Assembly: GCA_904420265.1 (NCBI GenBank)
Contig: CAJFUU010000025.1
Span: 1 to 23,514, forward strand
Length of the DNA: 23,514 nucleotides
Direction of reading: 5' to 3'
Source: an uncultured Clostridia bacterium
GTDB taxonomy: Bacteria > Bacillota > Clostridia > Christensenellales > Aristaeellaceae
The stretch's first letter is position 1. Each line of letters begins with the position of its first letter. Under the pieces are notes generated by a model, which made no database searches, was not told the DNA's origin, and worked only from the letters and a program-made list of their open reading frames with translations. Made by a program: the position numbers and the translations under genes. Of this stretch, positions 15,500 through 23,496 are shown piece after piece.

Positions 15500-16576
15500 T
15501 CAGCGTTCCTTGTCGCCCTTGTCGGGCTTTTTCCCCACTACGCCCCCGGTCATTTCGCTGCCGGTGCGCTTGATTTTGTTCCAGATGGCCGACAGGCGGC
15601 CCGTGGAGGCCAATGCGTAAATGACCGCAATGACGATCACCGCGCCGATCACCCAGAAGATGCCCGAAGCGACGCCGCTTTGCGCCGCGCCCTCTTCCTC
15701 GGCGACGGCGCTTTCGCCGTAGAGCACCTGGGAAATGACGTCGGCGATGTAGTCGGTCGAGGCCATGGCCTTTTCCTTTTCAATCTCGTGCGTACCCATT
15801 TCCAGAAGCAGAGCGCGGGGGTAAAGTTCCTGATTGTAGTTGCCCTTGCCGATATAAATGTCCTTGACAAGGCCGGGGTATTCTTCGTCGGCGACGGCCT
15901 TGATTTGCTGCGCAAAGGCCTTGTTTTCATCGCCGTTGGGGTTGGAGCGGCCCACAAACAGGCGCACCATGCTCACGTCTTCGCCATCCACCTCGGTTTC
16001 ATACTGTTCGGCGGGAATGGCGTCGCGGTGAATGTCCAAGAGCGCGTCCGGGCTGTCCTTGAGCAGTTCCTCCGCCGTTCGCCGCGACCGGCGATAGGCG
16101 CCCGCGTCATGGGGATGGAAGGTTTCCTTGGAATACTCCACGTCGACGCCCAGCTTCTCGAAACTCTCGGCCAGAGACTCGCCCACATCGTAGATGCCCG
16201 CATTTTCGAGTTTGGAGGACTCGCCGTCCGAAGGCACATAGCTTTCATCGGAATGCGTGGAATACATGGCGATCTTTTTTTCCGACTCCGCGCGGACAAT
16301 CAGCGAGGCAAAGGCCGTGGCGGCCGCCTCGTCCAGCGTCGCTTCGCCCACGTGTTCGGCGATGGCGGTCCTGTTTCCATCGTCTACGGACGCCACGCGG
16401 TAAAGCTGGTTATCCGAGGAAATATACTCGTCCCCTACGTACATGCGCCCGGCGCGCATGGTCAGTTCTTCGCCGCCGGCGCTGTAAAGGGTGTACACAC
16501 AGTCGCCGTCCATTTCAGCCCGGGCCGGAACGACAAGCACAAGCAGTAGCGCCAGCAGTACAAATACGCGATTCAT
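15500..16576 (-). CDS. spoIIP: Stage II sporulation protein P (SpoIIP) amidase/endopeptidase
   Basis: A 358-residue protein with the SpoIIP fold, which cuts stem peptides and cross-links at the sporulation septum during engulfment. Seen are IAMYSTHSDESYVPSD (102-117; His108 and Glu111 as likely metal/catalytic residues), AYRRSRRTAEELL (160-172), LLDIHRDAI (179-187) and YNQELYPRALLLEMGTHE (247-264). The N terminus is a short hydrophobic stretch ending ARA-EMD, which looks like a cleavable signal peptide. A second hydrophobic helix lies at the C terminus (about 305-325, FWVIGAVIVIAVIYALA) followed by a basic tail. That predicts an extracytoplasmic catalytic domain anchored by its C terminus, unlike the N-terminally anchored B. 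subtilis protein. The ATG overlaps the upstream DUF1614 stop (ATGA), so the two are coupled. Confidence 0.88.
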   Translation of the reverse strand: MNRVFVLLALLLVLVVPARAEMDGDCVYTLYSAGGEELTMRAGRMYVGDEYISSDNQLYRVASVDDGNRTAIAEHVGEATLDEAAATAFASLIVRAESEKKIAMYSTHSDESYVPSDGESSKLENAGIYDVGESLAESFEKLGVDVEYSKETFHPHDAGAYRRSRRTAEELLKDSPDALLDIHRDAIPAEQYETEVDGEDVSMVRLFVGRSNPNGDENKAFAQQIKAVADEEYPGLVKDIYIGKGNYNQELYPRALLLEMGTHEIEKEKAMASTDYIADVISQVLYGESAVAEEEGAAQSGVASGIFWVIGAVIVIAVIYALASTGRLSAIWNKIKRTGSEMTGGVVGKKPDKGDKER

Positions 16577-17241
16577 TTTTCGCGCTCCTTTCGCAAAAAT
16601 TCGCCCTGTTCAATGCTGTATTCGCGGCTGGGCCGGTTTTTACCGCGCGCGGCGCGCTCGGCGATTTCGCCAATCAATTCCGCCAGCAGCACCGCCAAGA
16701 TGCCGGAGATGACCACCGCATCGTAAGCGCCGGCGCCGCCCAGGGACAGCGTCTGGTCAATGCTCTGCGACCAGACCTCTATGGAGGCGATGACGTCGGC
16801 AATCAAAACGCCCGTCACGCCGGCGATGAAGGCCGCGCGCCGCGAACGGCCAAACAGATAGGCCACAACGCCGCCGGCGATGCCGTAGAGATAGTTGGGG
16901 TCAAAGGTGATTGTTTCCGGTTCGTCGGCGGCGTAGCGGCCGATGATATAGCAGACCACACCCGTCACCAGCGCCGCAGCAATGGAGCGGCCGCGCTCCA
17001 TCCACGTGCCCGCGCGCACGAACAGGTAGGCGCACAGGATGAGCGGAACCACGCAGCCGCCCAGGTTGACGGTCACGTTCCCGCCCAGCGGAATGTCGGG
17101 CACAAAGCCCAGGCCGATAATCAACGCAATGAACAAAAGCGCCTGCTTGTCGTTCAGGCGCAGGCGGTCCAGGGCGCGCTGTCCCGCGCCGAATACCACC
17201 AGAAGGCCCGTAATGATGAGAACAATGAGTCCAACGGACAT
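16573..17241 (-). CDS. DUF1614-family membrane protein
   Basis: A 222-residue protein with about six to seven membrane segments. NLGGCVVPLILCAYL and QTLSLGGAGAYDAVVISGILAVLLAE match the two conserved patches I know from DUF1614 proteins (Gly-Gly-rich, with GGAG.xD). The C terminus is charged and cytoplasmic. The function is not established. The gene lies directly ahead of spoIIP with an overlapping ATGA, which suggests a sporulation-linked role. The chosen ATG (17241) follows AGGAGGGG at 7 nt. A longer frame reaches 17388 through the divergent promoter region and is not credible. I found no clear sigma-70 promoter for this unit. A sporulation sigma factor is possible but not shown. Confidence 0.7.
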   Translation of the reverse strand: MSVGLIVLIITGLLVVFGAGQRALDRLRLNDKQALLFIALIIGLGFVPDIPLGGNVTVNLGGCVVPLILCAYLFVRAGTWMERGRSIAAALVTGVVCYIIGRYAADEPETITFDPNYLYGIAGGVVAYLFGRSRRAAFIAGVTGVLIADVIASIEVWSQSIDQTLSLGGAGAYDAVVISGILAVLLAELIGEIAERAARGKNRPSREYSIEQGEFLRKEREK

Positions 17242-17337
17242 GGTTAATCCCCTCCTGTTTTGTAGCATTTCCATTTCTTCCGCCGTCAAGCGCGGGGATT
17301 TTTGGCAGCGGATTTTTCTGAAACGCGCTTTGCGCAC

Positions 17338-17366
17338 TTGCATCGCGGCAGAAAATACGTTAGAAT
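17338..17366 (+). promoter_or_regulatory. Promoter for the HAD-hprK-glk-DUF1846 operon
   Basis: TTGCAT (17338-17343) and TAGAAT (17361-17366) are separated by exactly 17 bp. The predicted start lies near 17373, immediately before the GGAGGGG ribosome site (17374-17380), so the leader would be very short (about 15 nt). Confidence 0.65.
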
Positions 17367-17387
17367 AGAACGCGGAGGGGGTTACCA

Positions 17388-18200
17388 ATGATACGGCTGA
17401 TTGCCTCGGACCTGGACGGCACCTTGCTTAACGACAACAGCGAACTTTCCCCGCGCACCATTCGGGCGGCAGAACGCGCCATGGCGGCGGGGGCGAAATT
17501 TGTCGTCGCCAGCGGCCGGATGTATCTTTCTTCCCGCCCGTTTGCCGAGCAACTGCATGCAAACGCGCCCATGATCGTCTTCAACGGCGCGCTTGCCTGC
17601 GACTGGCGCACCGGCGCGCCCCTTTTTAAGGCCGATATCCCCGCGGAAACCGCGCGCGCGGTCTGCGCGGCGGCGGAAGCGCGCGGCGTTTTTATACAGT
17701 ATTTCCCCGAACGTGGTTTTTTCTACGAAAAGCGCGTGGCAGCGGTGTGCGACGAATACGAAGCGCGCATCCGCTGGCGCGGCGAAGCTGTAGGCGTACC
17801 GCTTTCAACGTGGATTTCCCAAAGCGCCATGAAACTCCTGTGCCTGGGCCCGCATGAGGCGCTTCATGCGCTGGCGGAGCATGTGCGCGCCTCGTTTCCC
17901 ACGCTGCGCGCCATGTTTTCCCATCCCACATATCTGGAAATCGTCCGCGCCGGCGTAGACAAGGCCGAAGCCCTGCGCGCCCTGGCTGAACGCCTCGGCG
18001 TAAAGCGCGAAGAGGTCGCCGCCTTTGGCGACGCGGACAACGACCTGGCCATGCTCCTCTACGCCGGGCGTGGTTACGCTATGAAAAACGCGGACGAAGC
18101 GGTGCGCGACCGCGCGACGCTGCATGCCCCTGCAAACGATGAAGACGGCGTGGCGCGAGTGCTGGAGGAATTGCTCGCCCGTGGCGAAATTGGAGGTTGA
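17388..18200 (+). CDS. Cof-type HAD-superfamily phosphatase
   Basis: A 270-residue cytoplasmic phosphatase of the HAD IIB (Cof) class, which dephosphorylates sugar phosphates or related metabolites. Motif I is SDLDGTLL (nucleophile Asp8, Asp10). Motif II is VVASGR (about 39-44). Motif III is the Lys in GVDKAEALRALAERLG. Motif IV is AFGDADNDLAML. The variable cap domain lies between motifs II and III, so the substrate is not predictable. The start follows GGAGGGG by 7 nt. The stop lies 3 nt before the hprK ATG, and its last codons (GGAGGT) form the hprK ribosome site, so the two genes are likely coupled. Confidence 0.9.
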   Translation: MIRLIASDLDGTLLNDNSELSPRTIRAAERAMAAGAKFVVASGRMYLSSRPFAEQLHANAPMIVFNGALACDWRTGAPLFKADIPAETARAVCAAAEARGVFIQYFPERGFFYEKRVAAVCDEYEARIRWRGEAVGVPLSTWISQSAMKLLCLGPHEALHALAEHVRASFPTLRAMFSHPTYLEIVRAGVDKAEALRALAERLGVKREEVAAFGDADNDLAMLLYAGRGYAMKNADEAVRDRATLHAPANDEDGVARVLEELLARGEIGG

Positions 18201-18203
18201 AGC

Positions 18204-19139
18204 ATGGTTCTGGAAGCGGATCTGGTCAAGGCGCTGAAGCTCAAGACCATTATTGCCAGCCCTGACGGCAAACTCAACATCGGCGTATCCAACGTCAACC
18301 GCCCCGGCTTGCAATTGGCCGGCTACTGGGAGTTCTTCGGCTATGAGCGGCCGCAGCTTCTGGGCATGGTGGAAATGACCTATCTTTCCATGATCGACGA
18401 GGGCACGCGCCACGAACGCCTGAAAAAGTTTTTCAGCTACGACGTGCCCTGCATCATCATCGCCCGCGGCATCCCCTGCTTCGATGAAATGCTGGTGCTG
18501 GGCGCGGCCCGCAAAATCCCCATTTACTCCGCCGCGCAGGAAACCACGCAGGTGGAAGTGGAACTGATCTCTTTTTTGCGCAACTACCTTGCCCCGCGCG
18601 AAACGGTGCACGGCGTGCTGGTCAACGTTTACGGAAGCGGTCTGCTCATCACCGGCGAAAGCGGCGTTGGTAAGAGCGAAACGGCCATTGAACTGGTCAA
18701 GCGCGGCCACCAGCTTGTGGCCGACGACGTGGTGGACATCCGCCGCGTGTCGGACAACCGCCTGGTGGGCGAATCGCCGGAATTGGTGCGGCACTTCATG
18801 GAAATACGCGGCGTAGGCATTATCGACATTGCCACCATGTACGGCGTGGGCGCGGTAATCCGCTCCAAATCCATCGACCTGGAGGTCAAGCTGGAAAACT
18901 GGCAACAGGGCAAGGAATACGACCGTCTGGGCCTGACCGACCAGTACGGCGAAATTCTCGGGGTGAAGCTGCCCTATATACTCATTCCCATTCACCCCGG
19001 ACGCAATCTGGCCATCGTGCTGGAGGTGGCGGCGCGCAACTTCCGCCTCAAGCAGATGGGCTACAACGCCGCGCAGGAGCTGGCGCACCGCCATATGGAA
19101 CGCGCCATGCGTGCACAACAGGAAGAAAGCGAGGAATAA
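18204..19139 (+). CDS. hprK: HPr kinase/phosphorylase
   Basis: A 311-residue bifunctional enzyme that phosphorylates or dephosphorylates Ser46 of HPr in response to fructose-1,6-bisphosphate and Pi, the sensor of carbon catabolite control in Firmicutes. The N-terminal domain covers about residues 1-128. The catalytic domain shows His136 (TVHGVLV), the P-loop GESGVGKSET (151-160), ADD at 173-175 and the signature MEIRGVGIIDIATMYGVGAV (199-218), with IPIHPGRNLA near the end. Length and motifs are normal. It sits between a HAD phosphatase and a ROK kinase; lgt, a common neighbour in bacilli, is absent here. HPr itself is not in the window. Confidence 0.95.
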   Translation: MVLEADLVKALKLKTIIASPDGKLNIGVSNVNRPGLQLAGYWEFFGYERPQLLGMVEMTYLSMIDEGTRHERLKKFFSYDVPCIIIARGIPCFDEMLVLGAARKIPIYSAAQETTQVEVELISFLRNYLAPRETVHGVLVNVYGSGLLITGESGVGKSETAIELVKRGHQLVADDVVDIRRVSDNRLVGESPELVRHFMEIRGVGIIDIATMYGVGAVIRSKSIDLEVKLENWQQGKEYDRLGLTDQYGEILGVKLPYILIPIHPGRNLAIVLEVAARNFRLKQMGYNAAQELAHRHMERAMRAQQEESEE

Positions 19140-19141
19140 CC

Positions 19142-20092
19142 ATGCTCTACATCGGAATCGACCTGGGCGCTACCAGCGCCAAGGTTGGCGTGGTGGACGA
19201 AAGCGGCCGCATACTTTGCAAATCAAGCTGCAAAACAGGCATTGAGCGCGGCTTTGAGCCCATCGCCGCCGATATGGCCGAAACATGCCGCCGCGTCGTG
19301 CGCGAAAGCGGCCATACCCTGGAAGAAATCGTCGCCGTGGGCGTGGGCATTCCCGGCGAACAGAACCGCAAAACGGGCCTGGTCGCCTTTTGCAACAACC
19401 TCGGCTGGGTGGACGTGCCCTTGATGGAGCGTTTGCAAACGGCCCTGGGCATTCCCGTGTATGTGGACAACGACGCCAACGTCGCCGCCCTGGCCGAGAG
19501 TGCGTTTGGCGCGTCCAAAGACGTATCCACCAGCATCCTTGTCACCCTCGGCACCGGCATTGGCGGCGGCATCGTGCAAAACCGCCGTCTGCACACCGGC
19601 GCGCACGGCGTGGGCGGGGAAATCGGCCATATGGTTGTGGCCATGGACGGCGAGGACTGCAACTGCGGCCATCGCGGCTGCTGGGAGAAATACGCCAGCG
19701 CCACGGCGCTGATCCGCATGGGCCGCGAATTGATGCGCGCAAAGCCGGGTTGCGCCCTGGCCAGCCGGCTGGAAGGCGACGAAAGCCGCGTGGACGCCAA
19801 GGCCGTGCTGGACCTCGCCAAGGAAGGCGATGCGGACTGCCTGAAAATTTTTAATACTTATGTGCATTATTTGTGCATCGGTCTTGGCAACCTGGTCAAT
19901 GTCTACGACCCGGACATGTTCGTCCTCGGCGGCGGTGTAGCGCACGCGGGCGCGTTCTTGCTGGACGCGGTGCGCGCCGCGCTGGGCAATTATGTCTACT
20001 GTCCCTCGCTGTCGTTTGCGCGCGTGGAACTGGCCACATTGGGCAACGACGCCGGCATCATTGGCGCGGCCATGCTGGGGAGGAAGGACTGA
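19142..20092 (+). CDS. glcK: ROK-family sugar kinase, probably glucokinase
   Basis: A 316-residue kinase of the ROK family, most likely ATP-dependent glucokinase feeding glycolysis. The phosphate-binding motif is GIDLGATSAKVGVVD (5-19). VGVGIPG lies at 66-72. The catalytic Asp111 is in VDNDANVAALAE. LVTLGTGIGGGIV (133-145) contacts nucleotide. The ROK zinc/substrate motif is GGEIGHMVV...CNCGHRGCWEKYAS, with Glu160, His163, Cys173, Cys175 and Cys180. Fructokinase, mannokinase or N-acetylmannosamine kinase activity cannot be excluded. The start lies 2 nt after hprK behind GAGG at 7 nt. Its TGA overlaps the next ATG by one base. Linkage with hprK supports a role in sugar uptake and its regulation. 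Confidence 0.85.
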   Translation: MLYIGIDLGATSAKVGVVDESGRILCKSSCKTGIERGFEPIAADMAETCRRVVRESGHTLEEIVAVGVGIPGEQNRKTGLVAFCNNLGWVDVPLMERLQTALGIPVYVDNDANVAALAESAFGASKDVSTSILVTLGTGIGGGIVQNRRLHTGAHGVGGEIGHMVVAMDGEDCNCGHRGCWEKYASATALIRMGRELMRAKPGCALASRLEGDESRVDAKAVLDLAKEGDADCLKIFNTYVHYLCIGLGNLVNVYDPDMFVLGGGVAHAGAFLLDAVRAALGNYVYCPSLSFARVELATLGNDAGIIGAAMLGRKD

Positions 20093-21570
20093 TGCGGCAG
20101 GGGTTTGACAACGAGCGCTATATCCGCATGCAGTCTGCGCGCATTCGCGAGCGCATCGCCCAGTTTGGCGGCAAATTGTACCTGGAATTCGGCGGCAAGC
20201 TCTTTGACGACCACCATGCCGCCCGCGTGCTGCCTGGTTTTCAGCCCGACAGCAAACTGCGCATGCTCAAAACGCTGGCCGACCGCGCCGAAGTGGTCAT
20301 CGTCGTCAGCGCTCAGGACATCGAATCCAACAAAATCCGCGGCGATCTGGGCATCGGTTACGATTCGGAAACACTGCGCCTGATCGACGCCTTCCGCGAG
20401 GCCGGCCTGTACGTGGGCAGCGTGGTCATCACGCGCTTTGCCGGCCAGGCGGCCGAGGCCTATCAGCGCCGCCTGGAAAACCAGGGCGTGAAGGTGTTCC
20501 GCCACTATGAAATTGAGGGCTATCCTTCCAATCTCAACCGCATCGTCTCCGACGAGGGCTACGGCCGCAACGAATACATCGAAACCGAACGCGAACTGGT
20601 CGTGGTTACTGCGCCCGGCCCCGGTTCCGGCAAGATGGCCACCTGCCTGAGCCAGCTCTACCATGAATACAGGCGCGGCGTGAAGGCGGGCTATGCCAAA
20701 TTTGAAACGTTCCCTGTCTGGAACCTGCCCCTCAAGCACCCCGTAAACCTCGCCTACGAAGCCGCCACGGCAGACCTTAACGACGTGAACATGATCGACC
20801 CGTACCACATGGAAGCCTACGGCGAGGTGGCGGTCAATTACAATCGGGATGTGGAAATCTTCCCCGTTCTGCGCGCCATTTTTGAACGCATCCAGGGCAA
20901 GTCGCCCTACGAGTCGCCCACCGATATGGGCGTAAACATGGCCGGCTTCTGCATTACAGACAACGACGCCTGTTGCGACGCCTCGCGCCGGGAAATCGTG
21001 CGTCGCTATTTCGCCGCGCGCTGCGCCAAGCTGCGCGGCACGGGCGAGGACGCCGCCATTGGCAAAATTGAAATCCTCATGGAGCAGGCGGGCGTATCTC
21101 CGGAAAACCGCCGCTCCGCGCGCGAAGCCAACCGGCTTGAGGAGCTCACCGGCAAACCCGCCGCGGCGATGGAACTTGCCGACGGCAGCGTAGTCACCGG
21201 AAAGACGAAAGACCTGTTGGGCTGTTCGAGCGCCATGCTTTTAAATGTCCTGAAAACGCTGGCCGGTATCCCGGACGATGTAAAGCTGATTTCCGAGCGC
21301 ATCATCGAGCCCATTCAGCGCCTGAAGGTCTCTTCGCTGGGCAACCGCAACCCGCGCCTGCATACGGACGAGGTGCTCATCGCCCTCTCCATCTGCGCCG
21401 TGGACGACGAATTTGCCGCCCGTGCCATTGCCCAGCTTCCCCGCCTCGCCGGGCTGGAAGCGCATGCCAGCGTTCTGCTCTCCCCTGTGGACGAGGATAC
21501 GTTCCGCCGCCTCGGGGTCAACCTTACTTGCCAGCCAAAGCGGGAAACGCAAAAGCTGTATTACCGCTAA
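20092..21570 (+). CDS. DUF1846-family protein of unknown function
   Basis: A 492-residue protein that matches the DUF1846 (COG4868) family in length and in several stretches: GFDNERYIRMQSARIRERI, LYLEFGGKLFDDHHAARVLPGF, SAQDIESNKIRGDLGIGYD, TAPGPGSGKMATCLSQLYHE, TFPVWNLPLKHPVNLAYEAA and NRNPRLHTDEVL. PGPGSGK (about 183-189) looks like a nucleotide phosphate-binding loop. Structures of the family exist, but to my knowledge no reaction is assigned. It is widespread in Firmicutes and some other anaerobes. The ATG overlaps the glcK stop (TGATG), so it is coupled to a sugar kinase and hprK, which hints at carbon metabolism. A reading from 19873 in this frame is an artefact inside glcK. Confidence 0.9.
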   Translation: MRQGFDNERYIRMQSARIRERIAQFGGKLYLEFGGKLFDDHHAARVLPGFQPDSKLRMLKTLADRAEVVIVVSAQDIESNKIRGDLGIGYDSETLRLIDAFREAGLYVGSVVITRFAGQAAEAYQRRLENQGVKVFRHYEIEGYPSNLNRIVSDEGYGRNEYIETERELVVVTAPGPGSGKMATCLSQLYHEYRRGVKAGYAKFETFPVWNLPLKHPVNLAYEAATADLNDVNMIDPYHMEAYGEVAVNYNRDVEIFPVLRAIFERIQGKSPYESPTDMGVNMAGFCITDNDACCDASRREIVRRYFAARCAKLRGTGEDAAIGKIEILMEQAGVSPENRRSAREANRLEELTGKPAAAMELADGSVVTGKTKDLLGCSSAMLLNVLKTLAGIPDDVKLISERIIEPIQRLKVSSLGNRNPRLHTDEVLIALSICAVDDEFAARAIAQLPRLAGLEAHASVLLSPVDEDTFRRLGVNLTCQPKRETQKLYYR

Positions 21571-21588
21571 GTACCGCCTCGGACCGGC

Positions 21589-21621
21589 CGCCCGCACGGC
21601 ACGAGCCGGGGCGCGCTTTTT
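21589..21621 (+). terminator. Probable intrinsic terminator after DUF1846
   Basis: CGCCC (21589-21593) pairs with GGGCG (21609-21613), and inside it CGGC pairs with GCCG around an ACGA loop, with a 3-nt bulge between the two stems. CGC and TTTTT (21617-21621) follow. The hairpin begins 18 nt after the stop codon. Confidence 0.5.
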
Positions 21622-22240
21622 GCGGAGCATCGTCTGTGAGTTCTCCGAAGCCGGAGGCCGTGCCATGAAAGTTCCTATTTTGGCGGGTGGACGCTTTGAC
21701 CGTGCGCTTGCACAACGTTGGCAATTATCCGAGAAGCGCCTCGAAACCGACCGCTCTGCCTCGCAGAAAATCCGAAAATCAGCGAGATGGACGCGTTGGC
21801 CGGGCAGCAAACTGTTTCAGGGGCTGTTTGCGAAACTTCCCCAGAGTGGCGGCATACGTCGCGGAACTTTGAACGCCCCGTAAATTGGCCGTTCTTGCTG
21901 GGCGCTCGCACGGCTTCGGCGCGGCTTGCAAAGTCTTTCGAACCTGGCGCTGCGCCGCGGAGGCCGCGAAAATCCAGCGAGCCGGACGCTTTTGCCATGT
22001 GCTTATGCCGCTCCTCTGGCAGTTTTTTGCAAGGTGCTCCAGGACCAGCAGCCTGTCCCACAGAAAGTGCGAAAATCCGGCGGCGTTGAAATGTCTTTTT
22101 TCGCGTCTCTGCCAGCTTTGCCGGCGGCTGCCTGTAGTTTTTTGCAGGCCGGCAATCCATCCTCGAAAACGGCAAAAACACGTTGTGCGCCGGAACGCTT
22201 TTTGCGCCGCCCATCCGGGCATCCTAAAACCGTCTATTTT
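21622..22240. other. Gene-free stretch between DUF1846 and pepT
   Basis: No open frame here has a ribosome site or recognisable motif. The stretch contains weak internal repetition: GCGAAAATCC occurs at 21966-21975 and 22069-22078 (a related GAAAATC lies near 21773), and AGTTTTTTGCA occurs at 22021-22031 and 22136-22146. These look like the remains of a diverged repeat of about 105-115 bp. No convincing promoter for pepT could be picked out. Confidence 0.5.
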
Positions 22241-22257
22241 TGAAAGGAAGCCATGTT

Positions 22258-23460
22258 ATGCGCGCTTGTGAACGCCTTTTGCGCTATATCGCTTACGATA
22301 CTGCCTCGGACGCCTCCAGCCAGACCTGCCCCAGCACGCAAAAACAGCTTGCGTTGGCGCAGGCGTTGGCCGGCGAACTGCTTGACCTGGGCCTTGACGA
22401 CGCGCATGTGGACGAATACGGCTACGTTTACGCCACGCTGCCCGCCAACCGCAAGGATTTGCCCGTCATCGGCCTGATCGCCCACATGGACACGGTGGAC
22501 GTAGTGCCCAGCGCCAATGTGCAGCCGGCGTTTATCGCCTACGCTGGCGGCCCTGTCACCCTCAAAAACGGCGACGTGCTCACCCCGGAGCGTTATCCGG
22601 GGCTGGAAGCGCGCGCGGGCAAAACGCTGATCGTTACCGATGGAAACACGCTCTTGGGCGCCGACGACAAGGCCGGCGTGGCGGAAATTATGACCGCCCT
22701 GGAGGCGCTCGTCAGCGACCCCTCCCTTCCCCACGGCACAGTGAAAGTGGCCTTTACCCCGGATGAGGAAATCGGCCGCGGCGCGGACAAGTTCGACGTG
22801 GAGGGCTTTGGCGCGGATTTTGCCTATACCGTGGACGGCGGCGACGTGGGCAGCATTGAATTTGAAAACTTTAACGCCGCCTCGGCCGTCTATACCATCC
22901 ATGGCGTCAGCGTTCACCCCGGCTCGGCCAAGGGGCGCATGGTCAACGCCAATTCCGTCGCCTGCGAACTGAACGCCCTTTTTCCCAGGGACGAGGTGCC
23001 CGAACGCACCGAGGGCTACGAGGGCTTCTTCCACCTGTGCGATTTGCGCGGCAGTGTGGAAACGTGCGTAATGCACTACATCATCCGCGACCACGACCGG
23101 GAGCGCTTCGAAGCCCGCAAGCGCCTCTGCGCTGCAATCGCCGCGCGCGTCAACGAGCGCTATGGCGAAGGCACGATGGAACTGAAGTTGGTGGATTCCT
23201 ATTACAACATGCGCGAGGTCATTGAAGCGCATATGGACATCATCCGCCGCGCCGAAAATGCCTATCGCGCCGTGGGCGTGACGCCCGTGCATGAGCCAAT
23301 CCGCGGCGGCACCGACGGCAGCCGGCTCTCCTTCATGGGCCTGCCCTGCCCCAATCTTGGCACCGGCGGCCTCAACTTTCACAGCCGTCACGAACTGATC
23401 GCCATTGAGGACATGGACGCAATGAGCGCAATGCTGGTGCGCCTGCTGACGGCGGCGTGA
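22258..23460 (+). CDS. pepT: Peptidase T (M20 tripeptide aminopeptidase)
   Basis: A 400-residue cytoplasmic di-zinc aminopeptidase of the M20B family, which removes N-terminal residues from tripeptides. Metal-ligand motifs are GLIAHMDTVD (72-81; His76, Asp78), GNTLLGADDKAG (129-140; Asp136), TPDEEIG (167-173; Glu170-Glu171), AYTVDGGDVG (Asp193) and NFHSRHE (His375) close to the C terminus. GVSVHPGSAKGRMVNA and PIRGGTDGSRLSFMGLPCPNLGTGG are dimerisation and substrate regions seen in PepT. The ATG at 22258 follows AAAGGAAG by 7 nt and gives the usual N terminus. A TTG six codons earlier is possible but lacks an RBS. It appears monocistronic, with a terminator directly after. Confidence 0.93.
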   Translation: MRACERLLRYIAYDTASDASSQTCPSTQKQLALAQALAGELLDLGLDDAHVDEYGYVYATLPANRKDLPVIGLIAHMDTVDVVPSANVQPAFIAYAGGPVTLKNGDVLTPERYPGLEARAGKTLIVTDGNTLLGADDKAGVAEIMTALEALVSDPSLPHGTVKVAFTPDEEIGRGADKFDVEGFGADFAYTVDGGDVGSIEFENFNAASAVYTIHGVSVHPGSAKGRMVNANSVACELNALFPRDEVPERTEGYEGFFHLCDLRGSVETCVMHYIIRDHDRERFEARKRLCAAIAARVNERYGEGTMELKLVDSYYNMREVIEAHMDIIRRAENAYRAVGVTPVHEPIRGGTDGSRLSFMGLPCPNLGTGGLNFHSRHELIAIEDMDAMSAMLVRLLTAA

Positions 23461-23468
23461 GAACGCGG

Positions 23469-23496
23469 GGCTGTCTTCCGGAGACGGCCGCTTTTC
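23469..23496 (+). terminator. Intrinsic terminator after pepT
   Basis: GGCTGTCT, a TCCGG loop and AGACGGCC form an 8-bp stem (one G.U pair) beginning 9 nt after the pepT stop, followed by GCTTTTCT. The T-run is short but correctly placed. Confidence 0.6.

Noticed and set aside
14931..15620. A 229-codon plus-strand open frame running into spoIIP
   Set aside because: There is no ribosome site, no motif and no membrane or domain pattern, and it overlaps the end of spoIIP antisense.
17242..17300. Sigma-E or sigma-70 promoter for the DUF1614-spoIIP unit
   Set aside because: TTGACG is present on the minus strand, but the only -10-like hexamer (TACAAA) is 19 bp away, and the sigma-E consensus fits only partly.
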